Positions 12,541-23,169 of a stretch of 64,000 nt of DNA are shown one piece after another; within the stretch, counting starts at the first letter, position 1; each line of letters starts with the position of its first letter. The DNA lies in contig JBEWZL010000066.1 of assembly GCA_045837725.1 (NCBI GenBank), forward strand, positions 186,001 to 250,000, read 5' to 3'. Under the pieces are notes generated by a model. It did not search any database and was not told where the DNA came from. It was given only the letters and a program-made list of their open reading frames with translations. Source of the DNA: Vermamoeba vermiformis (taxonomy: Eukaryota > Tubulinea > Echinamoebida). The position numbers and the translations under genes are program-made.

Positions 12541-13096
12541 ATTATTATAATATTGCTAAATGGTGGATTGATCTCTTAGCCAGCGCCAGATGCGTTTAAA
12601 AATTAAAATTTCCAATCCAGATCGAAACCGTAAAATTCGCTGCAACAATGCTCGTTCGAGACAGGAAACGAGTAAACAAATATTCTCGAACTAATGTTGA
12701 GCACTGGCAGCGAGTACCAAATAAATCTGTCACAGGAAGGCTTCCGTGCCAAAAATTCAAATTTATCTGCGGATTCGAGATTAAAAAGCCGAAAACTTGT
12801 TCGGCTTGTGAATTGAAAAGATTGAATACGATGGAAAACTGCACGCCAGAATTGATGCTTTACCTTTACTTCCAGTCCTAGCGGTTGTTCAGTAGATCCA
12901 ACTCTCTTTAACCTTAGCTCAGATGGAACCGGCACCATGAACGGCAAATCACGCGAGAATAGTCTTCAGACAATGCATGGCTAAACAGAATGTTAGGCGA
13001 AGAGCTATCTCTTGAAATTGCAGCAGAGATAATTTTTTGTGGTCTTTGCCATTACAATAATTTATTTTCCTAACGTGCTTGCCACAAGAGAAGCCT
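12541..13096. other. unassigned region between RapGAP and the secreted EGF gene
   Basis: About 550 bp between divergent genes. Overlapping open frames exist on both strands (minus from an ATG at 12938, MVPVPSELRLKRVGSTEQP; plus from 12648), but neither resembles a family I know and they contradict each other. The minus one could be an upstream exon of the RapGAP transcript. I leave it unassigned. Confidence 0.4.
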
Positions 13097-13995
13097 ATGA
13101 TGAAAGCGATGGCGCCTTTATTTGCCCTCTTAGTACTAATTAGTAGCGGTTTTACTCCCAGCCATAGCAACGCAGTGCCCAGCCAATGATGGATCTTGGA
13201 TTGCGGTGCAGAATGCTCTTAGCGTTCCACAAGGGAGCGTTACCTTTGATGATATGGGCTTCACTGGTGATTCAGTCCCGCCACTGCTAGTTTACAACGG
13301 CAGCAGAGTAGTCACGATCGGAGGAACTAGCGGTGTGGTATTGAATGGTGTTTGGGGCCTCTCTCCGAGCACTATTTGGGACGGACAAAGTGCATGGTTC
13401 GATAATAACGGCAGTCCTAGATTTTATTGGGCAGTTAATCGCTCGAGCCCGATCAATTACGGAGAGATGAACTTTTCAGTCCCAATCTCGTCATTTGCTA
13501 CTAAAATCAATGCAAAACCTGATGATTTGAGCTACGCGCGCATTGAAGCATTTGATGCGCATGGCAATAGAGTTGGATGCGTGGATAATATTGTGAACAC
13601 AATCGGAACTAATAGTCTGGTCTATCGAGGCATCAGCAGCAGCACGCCTATGGCTAGACTGGTTATTTACGGCTTTGTAGCCCTTGACAATATAGAATTT
13701 AGTAAGTATGAAAGTTTTCGTAGTGACATCTGGATCTCATAACAATTCTTGTTATTTTCAGCTGAGCCCGCATATTTGCCAGACTCATGCGATGTGAATG
13801 CGTGGTGCTTCAATGATATCGCGAACAATCCCTCTTGCGCGTGCAAATCGGGCTATGACGGTGATGGAACTGTGGGCAATTGTGTGGGTACGTCGTTGAA
13901 GATTATTTGTGCTAGTTAAGGAAGTTATTTTTGTCATGAGACAAGGGTGCTTCTTCCTTTTTTGGGGGTTGGGGGGGTTTTTTTTTTTTTTGGTG

Positions 13996-14038
<43 letters not shown>

Positions 14039-14290
14039 GGGGGGGGGTCCCCCCCCCCCCCCCCCCCCGCCACATAATGTCAATGACTAATGACTTGCCA
14101 CGGAGTAGATGTGAACGAGTGCTTGGACCAGCCGTGCGATCCCAATGCGAGCTGCACCAACACAGCAGGCTCGTACAGCTGTGCGTGCAATGTGAACTAC
14201 AGCGGGGACGGCAAGACCTGCACGAAGACTGCTAGTCCGACACCTAGTACCAAACAAGTCTCGTCTGCCTCACTAATGAGCGGGCGCTAG
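13097..14290 (+). CDS. secreted protein: beta-sandwich domain plus two EGF-like modules
   Basis: From 13170 an open frame reads TQCPANDGSWIAVQNALSVP and continues for about 190 residues as a Gly/Ser/Asn-rich, probably beta-sandwich domain (SVTFDDMGFTGDSVPPLLVY; VYRGISSSTPMARLVIYGF). After a 61-nt-scale intron comes a Cys-rich EGF-like module (SCDVNAWCFNDIANNPSCAC) and, after a homopolymer-bearing intron, a calcium-binding EGF (DVNECLDQPCDPNASCTNTA). The tail is Ser/Thr-rich. A textbook signal peptide (MMKAMAPLFALLVLISSG) starts at 13097 but lies one frame off; only a 19-nt intron or a frame slip would join it. Probably extracellular, adhesion or matrix. Confidence 0.65.
13951..14068. repeat. 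G/T/C homopolymer tract inside an intron
   Basis: Runs of T, G, T (over 30), G (about 10) and C (about 19) follow one another almost without interruption. The tract lies between the two EGF exons of the secreted gene. It is either a genuinely unstable low-complexity stretch or a sequencing/assembly artefact. Confidence 0.9.
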
Positions 14291-14765
14291 TCTCTATAAT
14301 AGTGGCATTGTTTGTTATGCTCGTGTTATAATAACGGAGAGTTAGCGATCATTCAATGAGATTTTAAGCAACACGAATGTGATTCGGTGTGCTCGGCGAC
14401 TAAAATATGTTCGTATGTTAATAGCGAATACTAGTAGTATTGTTATTCGTTTAATATACTTTGATTCAGTTTTCCTGTCAGTTTGAATTGGATCGGGAAT
14501 GAAACCTTTCGTGCCAAAAGATGAAAATTAAGTAATAGAGCTCACATTATTTATCGGCCGAACGTTAGGAGTAAAATTATTAATTTAAATTGGCGTAAGA
14601 CTGTCAAAAGTGAGCGGAGACTAATCCACCGATAAGTTGTAAATTGATAACACCTCATCTGACAGTTAAATTTTGTTAATAAGAATATTTATATCATATA
14701 TATTCTCGCCATCATATGTGCTCGGTAGCTCATACAAAGCGAGCAAAAATAATAACAGATCAGCT
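14291..14765. other. AT-rich intergenic spacer
   Basis: About 475 bp between the convergent ends of the secreted EGF gene and PEX11. No coding potential, tRNA or repeat was recognised. It presumably holds both 3' UTRs. Confidence 0.5.
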
Positions 14766-15873
14766 TCAAGATCGAGGCCACAATTCGTAAGCTCCAACAA
14801 GAGCTGAAACAATACCGCAAACACCGAGCCAGCCTTCAGAGAATCGTGTAGTAAAGCCAGCTGATTGTGTGGCCACGCACAGATCCGACAAATTCTTGAG
14901 GTAATTCAAGGCCAATCGTTTCTTCTCCTTCGCGAGTTCCTTGCCTTCGGTTCTGTGCAAACATCGAGTTAATTATAATGACCGAGCAGTATTATATTAA
15001 TGTAATATATTCATGACAGAACGTATGTTCGTAATTTACGTCCTTTCAGCAAAGTATTTTCGTTATTGAACGGATCTAATATTATTGCCGTTCCGAATAA
15101 ACAAATATAATTAATTTAAGAATTAATGTCATCGAATAAATAGCTACTAGATTATGCGTAAATAATAGCTTGGGATTGAAGAAGATCTGCTTTGGGATCT
15201 ACATACTTTCCGCTGGCCAATTTAATAGTGGTCAGAATGTCTTGAATGAGGGCAAATAATAGAGCCGAGAACCAGCCATAGCTGCTCCACTTGGCGTATT
15301 TCTTCTCGTCCACCTTGATAGCGCCGATGCGGTGCAACCAAACGAAGTGATCCCACCAGAAGTAATTAGCCCAACCAATCGAGCTGAGAATAGTCAACAA
15401 ATTGGCAATGGTAATATTGTTCAAGTTGAGTTCGCCCTAGCGATGCATATTAAGATTAGTATTTATTTATTTATTTTTGATATTTTTTGTTATTTCGGAT
15501 CAATTCGGTTTTTAAATGATTAAACACGTCCCGTGCATGCGATTAACGCATAATAAATTAGATGCACTATGAGAATGACTATATCTACTGGGAGATTTCA
15601 ATTTACCTTTCGGGTGACCAAGATTTGGTGAATCTTTTGCAAGTAAGTCAAAGATCTGAACAGACGCACTAATTTTCTGGCATTAGCAGTGCCCTTTTCG
15701 AGACTAACAGCGCGTTGCAATGATTCCTTATCTTCAGCTCTGAATTTGCCCAGATACCACTTTGAAAAGCGCGCCGAGTACTGAATCAGCTTAGACAACT
15801 TGTCGCGGCCATTGTTGTTGTCCAAAAGCTTAGCAAATGAAGCAAGATCGACTCTAATACGAGGTTCAGTCAT
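14766..15873 (-). CDS. PEX11: peroxisomal membrane protein PEX11
   Basis: Three exons, about 240 residues. The start MTEPRIRVDLASFAKLLDNN is followed by GRDKLSKLIQYSARFSKWYL, the conserved PEX11 amphipathic region (family: tDGRDKllKliQY). Then ARKLVRLFRSLTYLQKIHQI, the membrane-proximal WANYFWWDHFVWLHRIGAIK and a C-terminal block GFTTRFSEGWLGVCGIVSAL with a terminal membrane span. PEX11 elongates and tubulates peroxisomes before fission. The start ATG at 15871-15873 lies about 360 bp from the divergent EXOSC8 start. Confidence 0.9.
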
Positions 15874-16230
15874 ATTGTGTTTTGTTGTAGTTTGAATGGA
15901 TATTATGATTGCGGAAGCGAGAGTGATTTTGACGGCTTCAGTGGGATCTCCGCGAAAACCTTCAGGAACTCAGCCGAGAATGAATAGCCTCAATGGCAGA
16001 ACTAATCGCCCTGAGTCGGTGTTTATTAATGGCGCCACTTCGGTGAACAACGTTAATGGCTCATGTGACAAATCCTCAGAAGTGTTCCTAGCCGAAAAAT
16101 AGCCAAATCATAATCGAGTATGGTTATTATTTACGATAATACGTCTTGAAGTGTAACAGCTCTTGGCTTGTTCTGTTTAGATCCGTTTTTGTCATTTACC
16201 AACGAAGAAAGAGAACATATATTGTTTAGG

Positions 16231-17773
16231 ATGGAAGCTTTCAGAAAGATATACCCCACAGAATTCTACAAGAAGTTTTTAGTTCAAAACGTTCGACCAG
16301 ATGGACGAACAAGTAGCAAAGTGCGAAAAACAACTGTATCTGCAGGTAAAAATTAAATAATTGCCATTATGTACCGAATATATAATGTTTAACCCATATT
16401 ATCAACCGCCACTCAATAATAAGCTAGAATGATTTTTCTGTAATTATTTTGATCATCTCTCATCGCGATCCGTGGTTGAAATTATCTTCTATTTCTCAAA
16501 TGGCGCTTAATATTAACTGCAATATTAGGATCCATATCGACGGCCGATGGATCAGCATTTTGTAAATTGGGCAACACTTCAGTCGTTTGTGGAATTAAAG
16601 CTGAAATTGGGGAAGTGCCGAATATCAAAGCAACAGGACCACGCCTTAGTAAGTGTTTATTATACTCTAATATTAATATAATAGATTATTCAGAAAGGTT
16701 TCAACCCTTTCGAGGTCGTTTTACCTTTGTTGTATGACACCCCTTTGACACGTGTCAAATGGAGGACTGTACGAGTTCTGATCACTAACACCTATCACTT
16801 ACAGTTGTCAATCTCGAGCTCTTGCCGCTCTGTTCACCGAATATAAAACCAGGCAAACCTAGCGAACAGGCACAAGCCACAGCTGAGCTACTCAATCGTG
16901 TCGGGTATGGACTTTCATTTAAACTTTTACCAGCAACAAGCATATATTATTCACTCGCAAAGGCGCGGTTAATATGATATTCAATTACCCTCAAAATAAG
17001 AGCCCGAGACGAGTTAATAAGATAACTTTATGTAATATTAACTTACCTGATTTTGTTGCATTACAGCCGCGATTTGTTGAACCACAAAGATTTGACAGTG
17101 TCAGTAGCCACACAACACAACGATAAAATGACAGATGTCAGTGACGAAGACGATGACAGGCCGAAAAGTGTCACGTTGAACTGGTTCATTTACGCGGATA
17201 TTTATTGCTTGGATTACGACGGCAATGTGTTTGACGCTGCACTTATTGCACTCGTGGCTGCCCTCAAGAACTGTAAGTACACTGCAGTCTTATTACTCGC
17301 GTGCTTATTATTAACATTTGCCTTAAAGTCACACTCCCGCAACTTGAAGTCGATGAATCGGGCGATGTATTTGCGGTCAAAGAGAAGGGCACCAAATTGA
17401 AGTTGAATATTCACCCTGTGCCCATTACTTTTGGTTTATTTGAAGAGTACGAAGCTATTACGAAGATACGTTACCGTGTTTCTTGTGCTTACATTTTTTC
17501 TTAGTTATGTGTTGGCCGATCCTAATATGGAAGAAGAACAATTGATCACAGGCTCATTCACAGTTATTTGCAGCGAACAAGGATTGTATTCGTATCTGAA
17601 AGCTGGTACGTAAAAAGGATAATCCACTTTATGACTGGGCCTGTAAATCCTAACCTCGATAATTAGGTGGTGCGCCAATCAGCGAGCAAGTGTTGCAAGA
17701 GTGCATTGAAAAGACGAAACAACGACTGAAAGAAGTGCACGAGATTATCAACCACGCGCTCGAAAGCAAATAA
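16231..17773 (+). CDS. EXOSC8: exosome subunit RRP43/EXOSC8
   Basis: RNase PH-fold subunit of the exosome ring. The ATG at 16231 gives [20 protein letters not shown] then [19 protein letters not shown], matching the family start; a longer non-ATG extension exists upstream. Later exons carry [65 protein letters not shown] and a C-terminal helix [25 protein letters not shown]8/RRP43 lacks catalytic residues and is structural, threading RNA to RRP44/RRP6. Introns are short; the one at about 16.65-16.8 kb carries the TGACACGTGTCA palindrome. Confidence 0.92.
16746..16757. promoter_or_regulatory. TGACACGTGTCA palindrome in an EXOSC8 intron
   Basis: Perfect 12-bp palindrome with a CACGTG E-box core flanked by TGA/TCA half-sites. 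It is one of seven perfect copies in the window. Confidence 0.55.
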
Positions 17774-17819
17774 AATCAGTGTACAGAACTTCACAGGTGC
17801 TCTTGGCAACGTATCAATT

Positions 17820-20176
17820 TTATTCGCTGGTGTCTACTCCTTCCATAATAGGTGCTGGACTAAACATGTCAGCATTAATTTCGTCAATTCGAGGTGGGAA
17901 ATCTAATTCGATCTCTTGACAGTCCAACCGCAGCAGATCCGCTTCACTGTTTAACATTGAGGCGATGCTAGGCACTGATCAAATAGTTAGTCCAGGGCTA
18001 CATCGGTTATTGATAGAAAGTACCTGTGCGACCCATGTCACCGTGCACAAGTTCTTTGACGTAAGTGCCTGCTTGTGTCACTAGATCCAACACCAAGTAG
18101 TGCGGCGAGACGTATGTACATTGCATGGAGTGAATTGTTTTCTTGCGCACTGCACTGCTACGTCGATGCAACACGCGGATAGGAGTGCGTTGATCAATAA
18201 CGAACTCCTCTGTGCGATTCAACTTGGCTGCTTCTTCTTCGGTTACTGCTCGCGAGGTCCAAACAACACATCTTATTTGTGTTAGTAATTATTTAAGAAC
18301 CCAATGCCAACATGTACCTGTAATGTTTCTTCTTGGTCTCTTCACCTTGCTGAATGATGTTGCAATCTTTCCTACAACAATGAGGTTAGAACACATCGTG
18401 TCGATGTCAACTTGACAATCGCATACTTCTCAATGCCCTGCAGATCGTGTACTTTCATTAAATCAGTGCTGGCATTGATCTTATCGCGCATTTCAGTGTA
18501 TTCTTCACGCGTGAATGTGTGTTTTCGGGCATTTATAATTTCAACACTGAATGGACGCCCGCGGCCCAGCATTCTGCAATAGGTTAGCTATGCTTAGTAC
18601 CTTTCAGCCACCATACCTCACATCTACATCTTCCCGCCCTGAGGTGGCAAATCGATATTCATCCGCCTTAAAGTAGTGTTTGATGACATTTTCAATGTAC
18701 TCCGTTAAGGCCGTTTCAGTTCTGCGTTCTCCATCGTCTAACACCCAAGGGGTTTGGCTCATCTCTCTTGAAAACTTTATATAGCGCCCTATGAAACGTT
18801 AGGTGTGCGAATCTCACAGATCTCTAGTGGATCGTACCTGCAATAAATACAGAACTCTTAAAAAATACTAAAAGGTGCTCCGCGGCAGTCTTAAGAGCAG
18901 GAGGAGGAATAGTAACGCCAGTCCTAAGCAAAACAAGAGCAGGTGAGCAAAAAAAGAATGGTTCCGCCCGGAATCGAACCGGGGACCTACTGCGTGTAAA
19001 GCAGATGTGATAACCGACTACACCACGAAACCAGCTTGTCCACGATTTCGAGGAGAAAAGGGTCACACCACTTCGGCCTACCTGAGTAAGAAGTTTGCTG
19101 GATCTATCTCCTCCAGCGTTTCTACTGCTCGTGCGGCAAAATCTTCGTCCATCTGTACAACGATAAACGTTTAACCCGATGTTAACAACCTTATAAATGC
19201 ATACCTTTCGCTTCTTGCGGCTGTGGCCTTCAATCATTTCAAGCACTTTGACATATTCAGCCTCGGTTTCGATGTGCTTAAAATTCAATCGTACATCAAA
19301 TGTACACTAAAGTAAGACCGTTAAATGATGCCCTAGCCAATTAAAAGCGTACCATGAACTTGAATCGTCTTTGTAGTCGCTGCAAGATAATCCAACCCAA
19401 CACCCACTTCATGACTTCTTTGACTTCAGGAGCACCCTCGTCGCTCTTGAGGGAATAAATTGAACACGTCCAATATTTCAAATCACTGGTGCAGACATTA
19501 GGCGAATTATCGTTCGTAAACTCTTGGTATACATACCCTAGCTTCTGCTTTAAATGATAATACATGGAAAAGTGTCTCACAATTGTTGCTGACGGCACAT
19601 TGACGGCTAATTGATAGTCACTGTCTTCGTAGCCGCAGTTGTTAATTCTATTCAGCAGTTCATCCTGCCACAATTCCGAACCAACTTGCTGAAGTATACC
19701 GAGGCATAATGGACACGCTATAAGCGTACTTAGTAAAACTATACTACGAACAGGCATACGTACTTGGATCTGTCGCTTCGTTTGTTGACAGTTGCATGTA
19801 CTCATCACGTATTGACTGATCGGGCTGTCTCGTGAGGATTGTACGGATTGATGCTTCTAAAAACTATTTGCGCGTGTTAAACGTTGATTATTTACAAGTG
19901 GGAAGTAGATCGGAAACAAAAATAAAAAAAATTAAAACAAAATTCAAAATAAATTACCTCTGTCTTCTCGCGATAGAATTTATATTCTCGTAAATGAATA
20001 AATCGACAAATACATCGTACGCAACAGCCAAGCCGTTTTAACTCGACAATGACTTTTGACTTTTCTTCCGCCTCTTGTACATCAGTTAAATACATAGATA
20101 TAATATCTGAGAAGTTTTCTTTGACATGTTGGACCTTTTCTTCAAAGGATTTTGGCGCTGCCGTTGTTTCCGTCAT
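17820..20176 (-). CDS. PUS10: tRNA pseudouridine synthase PUS10
   Basis: Long multi-exon gene. N-terminal THUMP-like region: LKRLGCCVRCICRFIHLREY, then CPLCLGILQQVGSELWQDEL; these Cys pairs form the family's zinc site. The catalytic half reads SVFIAGRYIKFSREMSQTPW, SGREDVDVRMLGRGRPFSVE (catalytic Asp in REDVDVR), RTPIRVLHRRSSAVRKKTIH and LVTQAGTYVKELVHGDMGRT. It ends MEGVDTSE. PUS10 makes pseudouridine 54/55 in the tRNA T-loop in archaea and many eukaryotes; it is missing from most fungi. Intron 18924-19081 contains a tRNA-Val gene on the same strand. Start MTETTAAPKSFEEKVQHVKE at 20176 is the first ATG in frame. Confidence 0.93.
18949..18955 (-). terminator. Pol III T-run behind the tRNA-Val gene
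   Basis: Seven T residues on the coding strand begin 4 nt after the discriminator base, a typical RNA polymerase III terminator. The same T-run starts the pyrimidine-rich stretch before the PUS10 3' splice site. Confidence 0.8.
18959..19032 (-). tRNA. tRNA-Val (anticodon UAC), nested in a PUS10 intron
   Basis: A 74-nt cloverleaf with discriminator A. The acceptor stem GGTTTCG pairs with CGGAACC (one G-U). The anticodon loop TTTACAC gives UAC, and the T-arm is CCCGG-TTCGATT-CCGGG. A-box-like (TGGTGTAGTCGG) and perfect B-box (GGTTCGATTCC) promoters are present. No tRNA intron. It lies 49 nt after the PUS10 donor and 35 nt before the acceptor, in the same orientation. The first anticodon-stem pair (27-43) looks mismatched. 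Confidence 0.95.
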
Positions 20177-20351
20177 CTAGGTTTTGTTACAATGCCTCCA
20201 CCAACACTAACAATTCTCCAGTCCAGTTCAGGATTTACTGTTATCTGATGCTTACAAAAAGGATATTTAATTCCCTACATTTTTTTCAAGGAGGTGTCAC
20301 TCACCACCGCAATCGGTGCAAAGCGAACTAAATTTATTTACAGAAATGACA

Positions 20352-20721
20352 TTAAAAATGATGGTGGGGGTGGTGCGGCGGATGAGGATGTCCAAATGGA
20401 CCAGGAGGCGGAGGTGGGTGACCAAAGGGCCCGGGCGGAGGTGGATGGGGATGACCAAAGGGACCAGGAGGGTGATGAGGCGGGTGGTGTGGAGGATGGT
20501 GGGGAGGACCAGGAGGACCAGGAGGAAAGTGCGGATACATCGCTAAGAGTGGAGTGAAATTAAATAAAAGTGTCGCCTGCTGGGCTATTTGACGAATTCC
20601 CCTGTCTCATACTGTCTAACGCATACTGCGGAATTGATTTGACATCTACAACCTCATACGCGTAACAATAATTCTTCTTGGCATTTAAGTGTCTTTTCTT
20701 GAATAAATTCGCGATGTGCAT
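20352..20721 (-). CDS. small proline/histidine-rich protein
   Basis: Two exons join in frame across a roughly 70-nt GTATGA...TTAG intron. Exon 1 gives MHIANLFKKRHLNAKKNYCY then AYEVVDVKSIPQYALD. Exon 2 gives TMYPHFPPGPPGPPHHPPHH and then three imperfect copies of PGPFGHP(H)PPPP, ending HPHHHF. The total is about 100 residues, half of them Pro or His. Such tails bind divalent metals or SH3/WW partners, but no family is recognised. It starts 28 nt below the SUKH stop, so it could be a separate gene or a second reading frame on one transcript. Splicing is my inference. Confidence 0.45.
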
Positions 20722-20748
20722 CAACGCTGACGAGTGGTAACATTAATT

Positions 20749-21839
20749 TTAATTGAGACCCTGCGAGAATGGTTTGAATATTTTGAACGGATAATCAAAG
20801 TCACCCGTGAACAGAGGTTTGATTGGTTCGCGCTGTGGTGTCTGTTCAACAGTGTTCTTCTTCTCTGCCTCACCCTCTTCCTCTTCACTCGAGGTCCAGT
20901 CATCGTCTTCATCTCCGACTGGCTCTGCGTCATCTTCCACGGCATTGCGAATTCTGTTAGCAAAGCCAGGCTTGTCTTTGGGCTCTTCGTAACGTTTCAG
21001 TCCGAGCTCTTGCATGCGCACGCCAAGACACACGTGCGTGATGAATTCTTTCAGGTCGTACGCCACTTTAGTTGGGGGCAGACCCTATCGTAATATGAGT
21101 GTTCGCATTCGATAGTATTCAGTGGGGTCGTGAATAGTACCTTCGGATGTTCATCAAAGCAGTAAATGGTGCACTCGCCTTTGAGCAGATCTGACTCTTT
21201 CCAGCCAAACCACAAGTTCTCTTCGACGTCATTTGCAAATGCAATCAGCTCCTATTGATATTAGTTAGTATGGCACTGTAGTGCTCCTCGTTTGACACTT
21301 GCATGCATGGGGAACTTGTGTTTGGGCTTGTAATTGCTCGCAGCGAATGCTTCTTTCAGTCTGAATGTGTGCATGCGTGGATCTGAAAATGACATTCGTG
21401 CTTGAGGACTAAGCGTGATATTAGTTAGTAACGACCGCAAGTACTAAACCACAAAGATTCTTGGACATTGAATAACTGGCAGGTCTGGGGTGATCTGCTT
21501 CACAATATCGGCGCTGATAATTTTAATACTGCCTGATAATAATTACCCGAATATTCTGACGCGACCAAGCGTGCCGGGTCCGATCTGTAATGTGAAGTCT
21601 AAATAATCAGCTGGAAATTTAATTTTAAGCTCTTCGCTGCATTTGTTGCAGTCTTCTAATGAGCCAGGTTTTGCTGAGGGCAGACCTATATTTAAATTAA
21701 TTTGTTTGGTTCGCTCGCTGACTAATGACAGGGGATCCAAAGCCCAGATCCGTCATTGTAGCTTACCAAATGGATTATTTTTTGTTACTACCTCGAGAGA
21801 GGTTAAGAAAGGTTGCCATTCGAAGTTGTTGACTTCCAT
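20749..21839 (-). CDS. SMI1/KNR4 (SUKH) domain protein
   Basis: Spliced gene starting MEVNNFEWQPFLTSLEVVTK. The SUKH-like core is visible as LEDCNKCSEELKIKFPADYL then DFTLQIGPGTLGRVRIFG, followed by NLWFGWKESDLLKGECTIYC and VAYDLKEFITHVCLG. In this fold an N-terminal helix pair (lp.dy..fl...nGg) leads to a beta-sheet closing with a FL-type helix. A long acidic linker (EDDAEPVGDEDDDWTSSEEE) precedes a C-terminal motif PIKPLFTGDFDYPFKIFKPF. Eukaryotic relatives (Knr4/Smi1) are signalling hubs for cell-wall integrity; bacterial ones are toxin-immunity proteins. Role here unknown. The start lies 94 bp from the divergent TMEM69-like gene. Confidence 0.65.
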
Positions 21840-21933
21840 CTGTGTTCGTTTGTTGGCGTGGCTGCGTAATTACTAATATCTATCACTTCCAGCGAAGAAC
21901 AACAGCTCAAAATTGTTAATTAAATATACAACA

Positions 21934-23008
21934 ATGCTTCGTAACATTATATCACCTGCCAACTTATTGCGAGGCTCTGCAGTATTGGTAAAGTGCAAAT
22001 TTTTTTGGATGTCAGATCCATCGCCACCAATTTTTAATATGATAATTTTAGCGTAATAACTCGTCTATTATTTCAATTAAATCGCGAAGCTTGTTTTCAA
22101 ATATGAAAACCAAGGCTAGATCTGATCGTGTCGCGATCCCTCTCGCCAGTCTGTGTTCAACTAAAGCGAACAGTAAGTACAGCAGCAGATTATACTTCAA
22201 TTATTTATTAATTTAAATATTTGCCATCAGAGAAAATTTTCTCAAGCCCAGTACCCGTAAGTATTCGACAGGTCGCTAATTACACTCGTGCTCATTACAA
22301 ACTGCCCTTAGAACTCTTATCAACGTCGCATGTTCGCCACTGATCCCGCCAAAGAGACTAAGGCCGCCGAAGCTCCAGTCGAAATTGAAATACAAAAGGC
22401 GCCTACTCCAGCCAAAGTATTGACGTACGCAGGTCTGTTGCCATTCCTCGCTGGCGCTATTGGTCCCTTCTTCCTGCCCATCGAGTACGTAGCAGTATTG
22501 TACTAGCATAACATACAACTATAACAGTCCCTCGCAGTCTGGCCTCGCAAGCAGTGTTCTATCAAATGACGTACGGTGCGAGCATTCTCTCTTTTGTCGG
22601 TGCAGTGCACTGGGGCCTCGCGATCAACAACTATCCGCGTCAACTCGCTAATGGGTGAGTGCAGTACTCGTGTGCTGATGTGACACGTGACACTGACGTT
22701 GTGTGGTACAGCACTGTCTCCAATGGTTGGGGTCAATATCTCTTCTCAGTCGTGCCCTCACTCGTAGCGTGGGGAGGTCTCACACTCGCCCCCTTCAACG
22801 GTACACATCTCTCATAGTAATAATGCACGATGTAACTCACCTCTGTACAGGTATGATTGGACTGTTGCTCGGCTTCACATTGGCGTACATCGGTGATGTG
22901 GTGGCACACAACAAGGGTCTGTTGCCCTCGTGGTACTTCAATCTCCGCACGCGCATCACAGTCCTGGTGCTCATTTCACTCGGCATCACGTTCCAATTCC
23001 TCGCGTAA
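21934..23008 (+). CDS. TMEM69/DUF3429 mitochondrial membrane protein
   Basis: Spliced gene of about 280 residues. N-terminal exons are basic and Ser-rich (MLRNIISPANLLRGSAVL; SIISIKSRSLFSNMKTKARS), consistent with a mitochondrial presequence. The DUF3429 domain follows: KVLTYAGLLPFLAGAIGPFF, YGASILSFVGAVHWGLAINN, FSVVPSLVAWGGLTLAPFNG, LLLGFTLAYIGDVVAHNKGL and a last helix to FLA. About five membrane spans. The family is widespread in bacteria and mitochondria with no settled function. Introns are short; the last exon begins at the second glycine-rich helix. Confidence 0.85.
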
Positions 23009-23169
23009 ATCTACAAGCTTTTGTAATGTAATTATCCAGCGATAAATATTTATACAGCACGGAGTAGACCTATTTAGTATACTAAGGAAGGAAGGTGGCA
23101 CTGTTGGTTTTAACAAAATTTTATTACTCGATCTCTCACGGAGAACGAAGTACAAAAAGAGACAGCAGT

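Noticed and set aside
12596-12947. Overlapping frames on both strands upstream of RapGAP
   Set aside because: The two strands contradict each other and neither resembles a known family; splice options do not yield a convincing protein.
15896-16102. Plus-strand 68-codon frame between PEX11 and EXOSC8
   Set aside because: It begins only 23 bp from the PEX11 start, has low-complexity content and does not join EXOSC8 in a recognisable way.
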